A DNA stretch of 64,000 nucleotides from Roseivivax sediminis. GTDB lineage: Bacteria; Pseudomonadota; Alphaproteobacteria; Rhodobacterales; Rhodobacteraceae. Below the pieces are notes generated by a model, which did no database searches, was not told where the DNA came from, and saw nothing but the letters and a program-made list of their open reading frames with translations. Below are positions 16,837 to 25,047 of the stretch, in pieces. The stretch covers positions 124,001-188,000 of the forward strand of contig NZ_FOMS01000008.1 in NCBI RefSeq assembly GCF_900112685.1, read 5' to 3'. Position 1 is the first letter of the stretch. Every line of letters starts with the position of its first letter. Made by a program: the position numbers and the translations under genes.

Positions 16837-18123
16837 ATGGCTCTGGATACGCAAACCGACATCGCCCAGTACGATGCGCCCGAAAAGGACCTCTACGAGA
16901 TCGGCGAGATGCCCCCGATGGGCTACGTGCCGAAGCAGATGTACTGCTGGTGCATCCGGCGCGAACGGCACGGCGACCCCGACAAGAGCTTCCAGCAGGA
17001 AGTCGTCGATGTCCCCAGGCTCGACAGCTACGAGGTGCTGGTGCTGGTGATGGCCGCGGGCGTGAACTACAACGGCGTCTGGGCCGGCAAGGGCGTGCCG
17101 ATCTCGCCGTTCGACGTGCACGGGGCGGAATTCCACATCGCCGGATCGGACGCGAGCGGGATCGTCTGGGCGGTCGGCGACAAGGTGAAGCGCTGGAAGG
17201 TCGGCGACGAGGTCGTCATCCACTGCAACCAGGACGACGGCGACGACGAGGAATGCAACGGCGGCGACCCGATGCTGTCGCCCTCGCAGCGGATCTGGGG
17301 CTACGAGACGCCGGACGGCTCCTTCGCGCAGTTCACCAACGTGCAGGCGCAGCAGCTCATGCCGCGGCCCAAGCACCTGACCTGGGAAGAGGCGGCCTGC
17401 TACACGCTGACGCTCGCCACCGCCTACCGGATGCTGTTCGGACACCATCCGCACGAGCTCAAGCCCGGCCAGAACGTGCTGGTCTGGGGCGCCTCAGGCG
17501 GGCTCGGCTCCTACGCGATCCAGCTTGCGAACACGGCGGGGGCGAACGCCATCGGCGTGATCTCGGACGAGGACAAGCGCGATTTCGTCATGTCGCTGGG
17601 CGCCAAGGGCGTCATCAACCGGCGCGATTTCAAGTGCTGGGGGCAGCTTCCGACGGTTAACACGCCGGAATACAACGAGTGGCTCAAGGAAGCGCGCAAG
17701 TTCGGCAAGGCGATCTGGGAGATCACCGGCAAGGGCGTGAACGTCGACATGGTGTTCGAACATCCCGGCGAGGCGACCTTCCCGGTCTCCACCCTGGTGG
17801 TGAAGAAGGGCGGCATGGTGGTGATCTGCGCCGGCACGACCGGCTACAACACCACCTTCGACGTGCGCTACATGTGGATGCACCAGAAGCGCCTGCAAGG
17901 GTCGCACTTCGCCCACCTCAAGCAGGCGGCGGCGGCGAACCAGCTGATGGTGGAACGCCGGCTCGATCCATGCATGTCCGAGGTGTTTCCGTGGAACGAG
18001 ATCCCGCACGCGCACATGAAGATGATGCGCAACGAACACAAGCCGGGAAACATGTCGGTGCTGGTCCAGTCGCCCAAGACCGGCCTGCGCACACTCGAGG
18101 ACGCGCTCGAGGCGAAGACGTAA
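16837..18123 (+). CDS. ccr: Crotonyl-CoA carboxylase/reductase
   Basis: A 428-residue medium-chain dehydrogenase that reductively carboxylates crotonyl-CoA to ethylmalonyl-CoA with NADPH, the key step of the ethylmalonyl-CoA pathway. Seen: the characteristic N terminus (EIGEMPPMGYVPKQMYCWCI), the GroES-like fold region GVNYNGVWAGKG, the nucleotide loop VWGASGGLGSYAIQLA and the C-terminal HMKMMRNEHKPGNMSVLV. Length agrees with R. sphaeroides Ccr. The ATG at 16837 is preceded by AGGAAGGAGG; a frame open from 16735 is not needed. Divergent partner ecm and the mch/mcl2 genes lie within the window. A long hairpin follows the stop. Confidence 0.96.
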   Translation: MALDTQTDIAQYDAPEKDLYEIGEMPPMGYVPKQMYCWCIRRERHGDPDKSFQQEVVDVPRLDSYEVLVLVMAAGVNYNGVWAGKGVPISPFDVHGAEFHIAGSDASGIVWAVGDKVKRWKVGDEVVIHCNQDDGDDEECNGGDPMLSPSQRIWGYETPDGSFAQFTNVQAQQLMPRPKHLTWEEAACYTLTLATAYRMLFGHHPHELKPGQNVLVWGASGGLGSYAIQLANTAGANAIGVISDEDKRDFVMSLGAKGVINRRDFKCWGQLPTVNTPEYNEWLKEARKFGKAIWEITGKGVNVDMVFEHPGEATFPVSTLVVKKGGMVVICAGTTGYNTTFDVRYMWMHQKRLQGSHFAHLKQAAAANQLMVERRLDPCMSEVFPWNEIPHAHMKMMRNEHKPGNMSVLVQSPKTGLRTLEDALEAKT

Positions 18124-18148
18124 ACGCGCTCGCAGCGACACGATGCCG

Positions 18149-18179
18149 GACGGGCCCGCGGCGCTGCCGCGGGCCCGTC
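18149..18179 (+). terminator. Hairpin after ccr, probable terminator
   Basis: A perfect 14-bp stem, GACGGGCCCGCGGC / GCCGCGGGCCCGTC, with a three-base loop, 25 bp after the ccr stop. No T-tract follows, so it may act as a barrier to exonucleases or a Rho-dependent site instead. Confidence 0.65.
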
Positions 18180-18283
18180 GCGTTTCGGTGCCTGCCTTCG
18201 TGCGCGCAACGCTTCGAAGGGCTTGGCCGCGCTGACCCTCGCAGGAAATGGGGAGGGAACTTTCGTGAATACCGGCGGTGACC

Positions 18284-18318
18284 CGGCTCCGCTAAGATTG
18301 TTGTTAAGGAGCCGTTAA
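18284..18318 (+). promoter_or_regulatory. CtrA-type site TTAA-N7-TTAA within an inverted repeat, upstream of the luxR locus
   Basis: TTAAGGAGCCGTTAA at 18304-18318 fits the alphaproteobacterial CtrA consensus TTAA-N7-TTAA exactly (then CC) and ends 18 bp before the ATG at 18337. Overlapping it is an inverted repeat CGGCTCC / GGAGCCG (18284-18290, 18308-18314). TTAA is rare in this GC-rich sequence. Placement so close to the start suggests repression or a short leader (inference). Confidence 0.5.
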
Positions 18319-18336
18319 CCATTTGGAGGTGACATC

Positions 18337-18543
18337 ATGAAACACGACTGGATCATTAACGTGCTTTCGGACCTGGGCACCTTCTCGCGCCAGAACGGCC
18401 TTCATGCGCTCGCGTCGCAACTGGAAGATGCCAAGTTCGTCGCCCACGCCGAAATCGCGTCGCGTACAGGGGACCCGTGCGGTGGGGTACATTTCGTCGG
18501 TCGCGTCGATCGAGAGGATTCTGAACGGTTTGGAGTCGGCTGA
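18337..18543 (+). CDS. Small conserved-looking protein upstream of luxR (68 aa)
   Basis: A 68-codon ORF with an excellent TGGAGGTGA ribosome binding site. The first 43 residues (MKHDWIINVLSDLGTFSRQN, then a helix LHALASQLEDAKFVAHAEIA) look like a compact helical protein, a type I recall as a short ORF next to luxR/luxI genes in Rhodobacterales. The last 25 residues, after AEIASRTG, are read over the luxR start and look non-conserved, so the stop may have drifted. It overlaps luxR by 62 bases in another frame, giving translational coupling. Function unknown. Confidence 0.6.
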   Translation: MKHDWIINVLSDLGTFSRQNGLHALASQLEDAKFVAHAEIASRTGDPCGGVHFVGRVDREDSERFGVG

Positions 18544-19210
18544 CGCGCACGACGACCTGCAAGCCTTTTCCGAAAGGCTCTGCACCGATCTGGGTATCAG
18601 CCACGTCGTCTACCACTGGGTCAGCGGCAGCGGCGATCAATACGGCTGCGGCACCTATCCCGCCTCCTGGGTCGCGCGGTACGTCGAAAAGGGGTACCTG
18701 CGCGTCGATCCGGTGGTGCAGGGCTGCTACCAGCGGTTCCACCCGGTGAACTGGAAACAGCTCGACTGGTCGAGCCGGGCCGCACGGGCCTTCCTTGCCG
18801 ACGCGGTGGCGCACGGGGTCGGCAACCAGGGGTTCTCCATCCCGATCCGGGGGCCGAACGGGCAATTCGCGCTCTTCACGATCAACCATAGCTGCGACGA
18901 CAATCACTGGGAGATGTTCACGACCGAAAGCCGGCGCGACCTGATCCTCTTGGCGCATTTCTTCAACGACAAGGCGCTGCAATTGCAGCCCGGGCGCAAG
19001 CCCCGCGACGCGACGCCCCTGTCCCCGCGCGAGGTCGACGCGCTCACCTTCCTCGCGGTCGGCTACAACCGTGCGCAGGTGGCCGACGCGCTGTCGATCT
19101 CGGAGCATACGCTGCGCGTCTATATCGAAAGCGCCCGCCACAAGCTGGGGGCGATGAACACGACCCACGCTGTCGCGAAGGCGTTGCAGCGCGGGATCAT
19201 TGTCGTCTGA
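18482..19210 (+). CDS. LuxR family autoinducer-binding transcriptional regulator
   Basis: A 242-residue quorum-sensing regulator. The N-terminal autoinducer domain has the conserved Trp63, Tyr67, Asp76-Pro77 and Trp96 (SWVARYVEKGYLRVDPV) and the GFSIPIRGPNGQFALFTI strand with Gly118. The C-terminal LuxR HTH (residues 178-242) reads LSPREVDALTFLAVGYNRAQ to VADALSISEHTLRVYIESAR. No ATG lies near the domain start; GTG at 18482 is chosen because AGGGGA lies eight bases upstream and it yields the normal family length. luxI follows after 130 bp, so this is a cognate pair. The ligand acyl length cannot be told. Confidence 0.9.
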   Translation: MGYISSVASIERILNGLESADAHDDLQAFSERLCTDLGISHVVYHWVSGSGDQYGCGTYPASWVARYVEKGYLRVDPVVQGCYQRFHPVNWKQLDWSSRAARAFLADAVAHGVGNQGFSIPIRGPNGQFALFTINHSCDDNHWEMFTTESRRDLILLAHFFNDKALQLQPGRKPRDATPLSPREVDALTFLAVGYNRAQVADALSISEHTLRVYIESARHKLGAMNTTHAVAKALQRGIIVV

Positions 19211-19225
19211 CGCCGCACGCTGCGG

Positions 19226-19240
19226 TTAACGCTTCGCTAA
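19226..19240. promoter_or_regulatory. Imperfect dyad TTAACGCTTCGCTAA, weak lux-box candidate
   Basis: An imperfect palindrome (TTAnCGnnnCGnTAA) 101-115 bp before luxI, 16 bp after the luxR stop. Its position suits a LuxR-binding site controlling luxI, but lux boxes vary too much for a call by eye. Confidence 0.25.
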
Positions 19241-19281
19241 GGTGTGTTCACGCTCCGTCGTCGACCACCCACGCCCCGCTC

Positions 19282-19300
19282 GGGCGGGATTAACCCGCCC
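19282..19300. promoter_or_regulatory. Perfect palindrome GGGCGGG-attaa-CCCGCCC upstream of luxI
   Basis: A 7-bp perfect inverted repeat with an AT centre, ending 40 bp before the luxI ATG. It could be the LuxR operator, or a leader hairpin or weak terminator of luxR. The 19-bp size and position are reasonable for a lux-type box, but the sequence is not a match to any consensus I know. Confidence 0.4.
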
Positions 19301-19340
19301 CCCACACGCTGCCTCCATCACATTCGGAAGGGAGCGCAGC

Positions 19341-19976
19341 ATGATCCGTTACATTTACGGCCAGGACCTTCACACCCGCCCTGCCCTGCGCGACGCGATG
19401 TTCCGCGACCGCGCCGCGCAGTTCGTCGGCCGCCTCGGCTGGGACCTGCCGCTGACGGCGGAGGGGCTGGAGATCGACCAGTACGACGCGCTGAACCCGC
19501 TCTATGTCATCTGGGAGACGCCGAAGGGCGGGCATGGCGGGTCCATGCGGCTCCTGCCGACGACCGGGCGGACGATGGTCATCGACCATTTCCTGCACCT
19601 GACGGACGGCGTGCGCATCGAAAGCCCGCTGATCTGGGAATGCACGCGCTTCTGCCTCTCCGAAGGGGCGCATCCTGGCGTAGCGGCCGGGTTGATGCTG
19701 GCAGGCGGCGAGGTCATGCGCGGCTTCGGCGTCGAGCATTTCGTCGGAGTCTTCGACGCGCGCATGGTGCGGATCTATCGCCGCATCGGCGCCTCGCCGG
19801 AGGTTCTGGGAACCTCCGGCAGCGGCCGCGCCCAGGTCTCCGTCGGCCTGTGGGACTTCACCGTCGAGGCGCAGGCGCGCGTCGCGGCGAGCGCGGGCAT
19901 CGCGCCCGAAACCTCGCGCCGCTGGTTCGAGACCGCCTTCGGCACCGCCCCGCAAAGCTGCGTCGCGGCGGCCTGA
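19341..19976 (+). CDS. Acyl-homoserine-lactone synthase
   Basis: A 211-residue LuxI-family enzyme making an N-acyl-homoserine lactone from S-adenosylmethionine and an acyl carrier protein thioester. The catalytic/structural residues expected in LuxI proteins are present at the usual positions: Arg24, Phe28, Trp34, Asp46, Asp49, Arg70, Glu100 and Arg103 (MFRDRAAQFVGRLGWDL, EIDQYDALNP, GSMRLLP, WECTRFC). ATG at 19341 with GGAAGGGAG upstream. It lies directly after the luxR-type gene, so both form one quorum-sensing unit. The signal's chain length and oxidation state are unknown. Confidence 0.94.
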   Translation: MIRYIYGQDLHTRPALRDAMFRDRAAQFVGRLGWDLPLTAEGLEIDQYDALNPLYVIWETPKGGHGGSMRLLPTTGRTMVIDHFLHLTDGVRIESPLIWECTRFCLSEGAHPGVAAGLMLAGGEVMRGFGVEHFVGVFDARMVRIYRRIGASPEVLGTSGSGRAQVSVGLWDFTVEAQARVAASAGIAPETSRRWFETAFGTAPQSCVAAA

Positions 19977-20025
19977 TCGCCGCGCTCTCTGGCGCCGCCT
20001 CTGCACGAGGGATAGGGTCGGCGCC

Positions 20026-21561
20026 ATGACCCTGCCCCAGCTTACCTTTTCCGACGATCAGGCCGAGGCCTACGACCGCGTGGCCGAGATGCTGCGCAAT
20101 GCCGGCATCGACCTGAAGGCCGGCACCGCCCTGCCGGCGAAGGGCGCGGCGCCCAAGCGCCTCGCGCTCATGGGCAAGGCCGGGTCGGGCAAGACGCTGC
20201 TGCTGGCCGAGCTCTGCAAGGCGCTGGACGCGGCGGGGGTGGAGCTTGTGTCCGGCGATTTCGAAAGCCGGCGGCGGCGCGAGAAACGCACCGTCGCGGT
20301 GCTGGCGCCGACCAACAAGGCGGCGAGCGTGCTGCGCAACCGCGGCGTGCCGGCGACGACGATCCACCGCATCATCTATACGCCGGTCTACGACCCCGAA
20401 TACGAACGCATCGCCGAATGGCTGATGGGCAACGTCGAGAAGCCCGAGATCGAGGACCTGACCGAGGACGCGCTCGACCGCGCCTTCGCCTCCTACCAGT
20501 CGCACAAGTCGGTGCCGGCGGCGCTGGCGGCCGCGGGCCTGCGCGGGTCGGACTTCATCACCGGCTGGAAGCGGCGGGAAGAGCCGCTCGACGTCGGCTT
20601 CGTCGATGAGGCCTCGATGCTTGACGACCGCCAGTTCGAGGATCTGCAGGAGATCTTTCCCAACCTCGTCCTGTTCGGCGATCCCGCGCAGCTCGCCCCG
20701 GTGAACCAGTCGGGAAAGATGATCTTCGACGAGTTTGCCGACGATCAGAAGCTGGAGCTGAGCCGCATCCACCGGCAGGAGGCCGACAACCCGATCCTCG
20801 ATCTGGCGCATGCGCTGTCGGACCCGCAGCTGTCCTTCGAGGATTTCGAGCGGATGGTGGAGGACAAGGCCCGCCACGACGACCGCGTCGTCTGGGCGAG
20901 CCGGGTCGAGGTCGACCTGATGGCCCGCTCGCCGGTGCTGGTCTGGCGCAACGTCACGCGCATCCGGCTGATAAACGCCTTCCGCGCCGTCCACGAAGCG
21001 CCCGAAACCGAACTTCTGGCCGGCGAGCCGCTGATCTGCGACGGGATCGAGTTGCCGGTGAAGCACCGCAAGAAGCGGCTGGACCTTGAAGCGCGCGGGC
21101 TCATCAAGGGCGCCCAGGTGATCTACCTCGGCCCCGGCAAGCGGCCGGGCTTTTCCCGTCTGCACGTCGTCGGGGCAGAGGATCCGCGGATGTCCGCGGC
21201 CTCCATCGTGAAGATCGAGAAACCGGACGAGGAAGAGCCCTTCATTCCCTTCGCCGCGCGCATGGGCGCGACCTTCCTGCACGGCGCGGCGGTGACGATC
21301 CACAAGGCGCAGGGCTCGCAATGGGAGAACGTGCAGGTCTTCGCCCCCGACCTTTACGCCGCGGCGCGGATGGGGCGGGTGGAAGCCGGCCAGCCGCTGT
21401 GGAAGCGGCTCGCCTATGTGGCGATCACGCGGGCGTCCTCGCGGCTTCACTGGGTGGTGCGCAACCGGCTGTCGAAACCCTCCGCCCCGCTGTCGGTGGA
21501 GGATCTGCCATCGAAGACGGCGCCGCTCGCGCTGGAGATGGAGGCAGAGGGCGAAGCCTGA
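20026..21561 (+). CDS. RecD-like ATP-dependent DNA helicase
   Basis: A 511-residue superfamily 1 helicase. Walker A is GKAGSGKT (residues 50-57), then AVLAPTNKAASVL (Ia), VGFVDEASML (Walker B), LFGDPAQLAPV (III), LELSRIHRQE (IV), and the C-terminal UvrD_C_2 segment TIHKAQGSQWENVQV with YVAITRASSRLHWVV (V and VI). It lacks the RecD N-terminal domain, so it is a RecD2/Dda-like enzyme acting in DNA repair or replication restart (family inference), not part of RecBCD. It follows luxI by 49 bp but a functional link is unlikely. Confidence 0.88.
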   Translation: MTLPQLTFSDDQAEAYDRVAEMLRNAGIDLKAGTALPAKGAAPKRLALMGKAGSGKTLLLAELCKALDAAGVELVSGDFESRRRREKRTVAVLAPTNKAASVLRNRGVPATTIHRIIYTPVYDPEYERIAEWLMGNVEKPEIEDLTEDALDRAFASYQSHKSVPAALAAAGLRGSDFITGWKRREEPLDVGFVDEASMLDDRQFEDLQEIFPNLVLFGDPAQLAPVNQSGKMIFDEFADDQKLELSRIHRQEADNPILDLAHALSDPQLSFEDFERMVEDKARHDDRVVWASRVEVDLMARSPVLVWRNVTRIRLINAFRAVHEAPETELLAGEPLICDGIELPVKHRKKRLDLEARGLIKGAQVIYLGPGKRPGFSRLHVVGAEDPRMSAASIVKIEKPDEEEPFIPFAARMGATFLHGAAVTIHKAQGSQWENVQVFAPDLYAAARMGRVEAGQPLWKRLAYVAITRASSRLHWVVRNRLSKPSAPLSVEDLPSKTAPLALEMEAEGEA

Positions 21562-21582
21562 GCCACGCCCGCCGCCCGGGTT

Positions 21583-22371
21583 TCAGTGGCCGAGGATCTG
21601 GCTCAGGAACAGCTGCGTGCGCGGGTTCTTGGGGTTGTTGAAGAACTCTTCCGGCTCGTTCTGTTCGACGATCTGGCCTTGGTCCATGAAGATCACCCGG
21701 TTCGCCACCTGCCGGGCAAAGCCCATCTCGTGCGTGACGCAGATCATCGTCATGCCTTCCTCGGCGAGCTCGACCATGGTGTCGAGCACCTCCTTGATCA
21801 TCTCGGGATCGAGCGCCGAGGTCGGCTCGTCGAAGAGCATGATGCGCGGGCGCATGCACAGCGACCGGGCGATGGCGACGCGCTGCTGCTGACCGCCCGA
21901 GAGCTGGCCGGGATACTTGTCGGCCTGTTCGGGGATCTTCACCTTCTCGAGGAAGTGCATCGCCGTCTTCTCGGCCTCGTGCTTGGGGATCTTGCGGACC
22001 CAGATCGGCGCCAGCGTGCAGTTCTCCAGGATCGTCAGGTGCGGGAACAGGTTGAAGTGCTGGAACACCATCCCGACCTCGGACCGGATCGTGTCGATGT
22101 TCTTGATGTCCGAGGACAGCACCGTTCCGTCGACCTCGATCCGCCCGCGCTGGTGTTCCTCCAGCGCATTGATGCAGCGGATCAGCGTGGACTTGCCCGA
22201 CCCCGACGGCCCGGCGATGACGATCCGCTCGCCGCGATGCACCGTCAGGTCGATGTCGCGCAGAACGTGGAACGTGCCGTACCACTTGTTCATGTTGGTG
22301 ATCTGGATCGCGACCTCGTCGGAGACCTCGAGTTTCGCCGGGCTCGGCGTTTCGACTGCGGTGTCAGCCAT
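21583..22371 (-). CDS. aapP: General L-amino-acid ABC transporter, ATP-binding protein
   Basis: A 262-residue ABC ATPase driving amino acid uptake. Walker [10 protein letters not shown] at residues 54-62, signature [15 protein letters not shown], Walker [15 protein letters not shown] and the switch His in VTHEMGFA. It is the last gene of aapJQMP, 12 bp after aapM. The N-terminal extension of about 20 residues before the first strand is usual for AapP/BztD proteins. Confidence 0.95.
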   Translation of the reverse strand: MADTAVETPSPAKLEVSDEVAIQITNMNKWYGTFHVLRDIDLTVHRGERIVIAGPSGSGKSTLIRCINALEEHQRGRIEVDGTVLSSDIKNIDTIRSEVGMVFQHFNLFPHLTILENCTLAPIWVRKIPKHEAEKTAMHFLEKVKIPEQADKYPGQLSGGQQQRVAIARSLCMRPRIMLFDEPTSALDPEMIKEVLDTMVELAEEGMTMICVTHEMGFARQVANRVIFMDQGQIVEQNEPEEFFNNPKNPRTQLFLSQILGH

Positions 22372-22383
22372 GTCTTGAACTCC

Positions 22384-23676
22384 TTACCGGCGGTCCGTGT
22401 TGAGCTGGCGCTCGAGCCACTGGGAATATTGCGAAATGCCGTAGCAGGTGACGAAGAACAGAAGCGCGGCAAAGCCCAGAAGCTCCCAGTAGACGCCGTT
22501 CCATTCGGTCGAGGCGAGGATCGGCCCCCTTATCATGCCCACGAGGTCGAACATCGAGATCACCGACACCAGCGTGGTGTCCTTGAAGAGGCCCACCGCC
22601 ACGTTGACGATGCCCGGAATGGAGATCTTCAGCGCCTGCGGCAGGATGATCAGCCGCATCGCCTGCGCGTAGTCGAGCCCGAGACTGTCGGCCGCCTCGT
22701 ACTGGCCCTTGGGCAGCGCCGCTAGGCCGCCGCGGATGACCTCCGCGATATAGGCCGAGGCGAACATGGTGATCATGATGATCACCCGCAGGATCAGATC
22801 GAAATTCGACCCCGGCGGCAGGAAATAGGCCAGCACCACGTTCGCCACGAACAGCAGCGTGATCAGCGGCACGCCCCGGATGAACTCGATGAAGACCACG
22901 CAGATCCACTTGATGATCGGCATGTCCGATTGTCGCCCCAGCGCCAGCGCGATGCCGAACGGGATCGACAACGACACGCAGACCGTACCGAGGATCAGGT
23001 TCAGCATGAAGCCGCCGAGATTGCGGCTCTCCACCCGCTCCATCATCAGGATGCCGGTGAAGTTGAGCGCCCCGGTAATCCACCAGAACACCAGGGCCGC
23101 GGCGATGCCTCCGAAGAAGCCCATGGCGAAGCTTTGCGTCACCAGCCGCGCATAGACGAGGTAGCCGATCACGAATCCCAACCCCGCGCAGACCGGCGTC
23201 AGCAGCGAGCCGCCCCAGATCAGCCAGTAGGCGAGGAACGGGTAGATCGCCGTGAAGATCAGCATCTGCCGCGGGAAGGTCTTGTAGAACAGCACCGGTG
23301 CGATGGCGACGAACAGCAGCAGGAACGCGCTCATCGGTCGCCAGTAGAGCTCCGACGGGTACTGGAAACCGAACAGAAGCTGGTTCCAGCGCTCCGCCAG
23401 CACCGCGAAGCAGCCACCGGTGGCCCCGTCCAGGATCTCCCGGCAGGCCGACAGCGACGGCGCGTCCCAGATCCCGTTGAGGATCCATGGCGCCACGCCC
23501 GACAGCAGCCTCCACAGCACCCAAAGCGCGGCAAGCGTCAGGATCGCGTTGGGGATCGTGGAAAAGAGATTCGACCGGACCCACTTCACCGCGCCAGCCT
23601 CGGTTACAGGGGGCGGCTGTTGGTCGATAAGCGTATCGCGGACCCAGCCGACGGATTGTGCGTGAACGTCGCTCAT
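22384..23676 (-). CDS. aapM: General L-amino-acid ABC transporter permease
   Basis: A 430-residue permease with about eight hydrophobic helices. The long N-terminal extension with extra helices and a cysteine-containing loop (SACREILDGATGGCFAVL) is typical of AapM/BztC, and the C-terminal half carries the histidine/glutamine-transporter permease core with the EAA loop (EAADSLGLDYAQAMRLIILPQA) that docks to AapP. It starts one base after the aapQ stop codon, so the pair is translationally coupled. Confidence 0.94.
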   Translation of the reverse strand: MSDVHAQSVGWVRDTLIDQQPPPVTEAGAVKWVRSNLFSTIPNAILTLAALWVLWRLLSGVAPWILNGIWDAPSLSACREILDGATGGCFAVLAERWNQLLFGFQYPSELYWRPMSAFLLLFVAIAPVLFYKTFPRQMLIFTAIYPFLAYWLIWGGSLLTPVCAGLGFVIGYLVYARLVTQSFAMGFFGGIAAALVFWWITGALNFTGILMMERVESRNLGGFMLNLILGTVCVSLSIPFGIALALGRQSDMPIIKWICVVFIEFIRGVPLITLLFVANVVLAYFLPPGSNFDLILRVIIMITMFASAYIAEVIRGGLAALPKGQYEAADSLGLDYAQAMRLIILPQALKISIPGIVNVAVGLFKDTTLVSVISMFDLVGMIRGPILASTEWNGVYWELLGFAALLFFVTCYGISQYSQWLERQLNTDRR

Positions 23677-23677
23677 G

Positions 23678-24892
23678 TCACCGCTCCTTCAGCCGCACGG
23701 CGTTGTTGTAGACGTTCATCAGGCCCGAGATCGTCAGGCTGATCGCGAGATAGAACAGCATCAGCAAGAGGATCGTCTCGATTGCCCGGCCCGTCTGGTT
23801 GAGCGTGATGCCACCCAGCGTGCCGGTGAGGTCCATATACCCCACCGCGATGGCGAGAGAGGAGTTCTTGGTGATGTTGAGGTAATGCGAGATCAGCGGC
23901 GGAACGATCACCCGCAACGCCTGCGGCAGCACCACCAGGTTCATGATCCGCCGCGGCCTCAAACCCAGCGCGGCGGCCGCCTCGGTCTGGCCGCGGCTCA
24001 CCGACAGGATGCCGGCGCGCACGTTTTCGGCGATGAAGGCGCCGGTATAGATCGCCAGCGCGAACCACAGCGCGATGAGAGAGCCCAGAAGCGTGACGCC
24101 GCCCGAGAAGTTGAAGCCCCCCAGCTCGGGGATATCGAGCGTGATCGGCCGGCCCAGCACGAAGAACACCAGGATCGCGGGCACAAAGACGATGGCCAGC
24201 GTCGGCCAGGTCGTTGGCAGCAGCACGCCTTCGTCAAAGAGCTTCTTTCTGGCATGGCGGCGATAGAGGATCGACGCCACGATGGAGGCGAGAAACACGC
24301 CCAGCACGACCCAGCCCAGCGGCTCGAATACCGGTGCGGGCACGTAGACGCCCCGGTTGGTGAAGGCGATCATGCCGAAGACCATGGAGGCGTCGGGATC
24401 GTCGCCCCGGAACGCGCTTGGGCTCGGGGCGACGGCGGTCATGATCGTGAAGATGATGATGATCCAGATCAGCACCGGCACATTGCGGAACATTTCCACG
24501 TAACCGGCCATGAGCTTGGAGACGAGCCAGTTGTTCGACAGCCGCAGCACACCCGCCACGACGCCGATGATCGTCGCCGTGATACAGGCGAGGATCGACA
24601 CCAGGAGCGTGTTCAGGAGCCCCACGATGGAGGCGCGCAGATGGCTCGACTGGCTGGTATAGGCGATCATCGTCTGGTTGATGTCGTAACCGGACGGATC
24701 GCCAAGGAAATCGTAGCTGATGCTCAGCCCCGCCGCCCGCAGGTTCGCCATCAGGTTCGACCCCAGATAGGCGAAGAGCGCTGCGACACAGACAAGTGCG
24801 ATGAACTGGAAAGTGTACGAACGATAGCGCGTGTCGTTCAACAGCATGGATAGCCGGAACGACTCCCCTTGCGGGTCGCTGAGTGTCGTCAT
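23678..24892 (-). CDS. aapQ: General L-amino-acid ABC transporter permease
   Basis: A 404-residue permease with about eight hydrophobic segments, N-terminal extension included, and the EAA loop EAAAALGLRPRRIMNLVVLP near the C terminus. Matches AapQ/BztB, the partner of AapM. Its ATG at 24892 is 155 bp downstream of the aapJ stop, and that gap holds a strong hairpin that should lower permease transcription compared with the binding protein. Confidence 0.94.
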   Translation of the reverse strand: MTTLSDPQGESFRLSMLLNDTRYRSYTFQFIALVCVAALFAYLGSNLMANLRAAGLSISYDFLGDPSGYDINQTMIAYTSQSSHLRASIVGLLNTLLVSILACITATIIGVVAGVLRLSNNWLVSKLMAGYVEMFRNVPVLIWIIIIFTIMTAVAPSPSAFRGDDPDASMVFGMIAFTNRGVYVPAPVFEPLGWVVLGVFLASIVASILYRRHARKKLFDEGVLLPTTWPTLAIVFVPAILVFFVLGRPITLDIPELGGFNFSGGVTLLGSLIALWFALAIYTGAFIAENVRAGILSVSRGQTEAAAALGLRPRRIMNLVVLPQALRVIVPPLISHYLNITKNSSLAIAVGYMDLTGTLGGITLNQTGRAIETILLLMLFYLAISLTISGLMNVYNNAVRLKER

Positions 24893-25000
24893 CGATGTGA
24901 TCCCTGTGGTGGCGCCTGCTGGTGTCGCGCCGGCGGGTTGATCCCGTCCTGACGCATCGAAGGCGCGTTCTTGTCACCAGACCCGCCGCATCCGGCGACG

Positions 25001-25038
25001 GAGAAAAAGAGGCGCGGGGAAGTGCCCCCGCGCCTCTT
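25001..25038 (-). terminator. Intra-operon terminator/attenuator between aapJ and aapQ
   Basis: Stem of 13 bp, AAGAGGCGCGGGG / CCCCGCGCCTCTT (25007-25019, 25026-25038). On the minus strand it ends in TTTTTC just 10 bp after the aapJ stop. Partial read-through would give the high binding-protein to permease ratio common in such operons. Confidence 0.85.
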
Positions 25039-25047
25039 CCAAGTGTC

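Noticed and set aside
20026-21561. RecBCD or conjugative helicase
   Set aside because: Lacks RecD N-terminal sequences and relaxase motifs; no recB/recC or tra genes are adjacent. A stand-alone RecD-like helicase is the better call.
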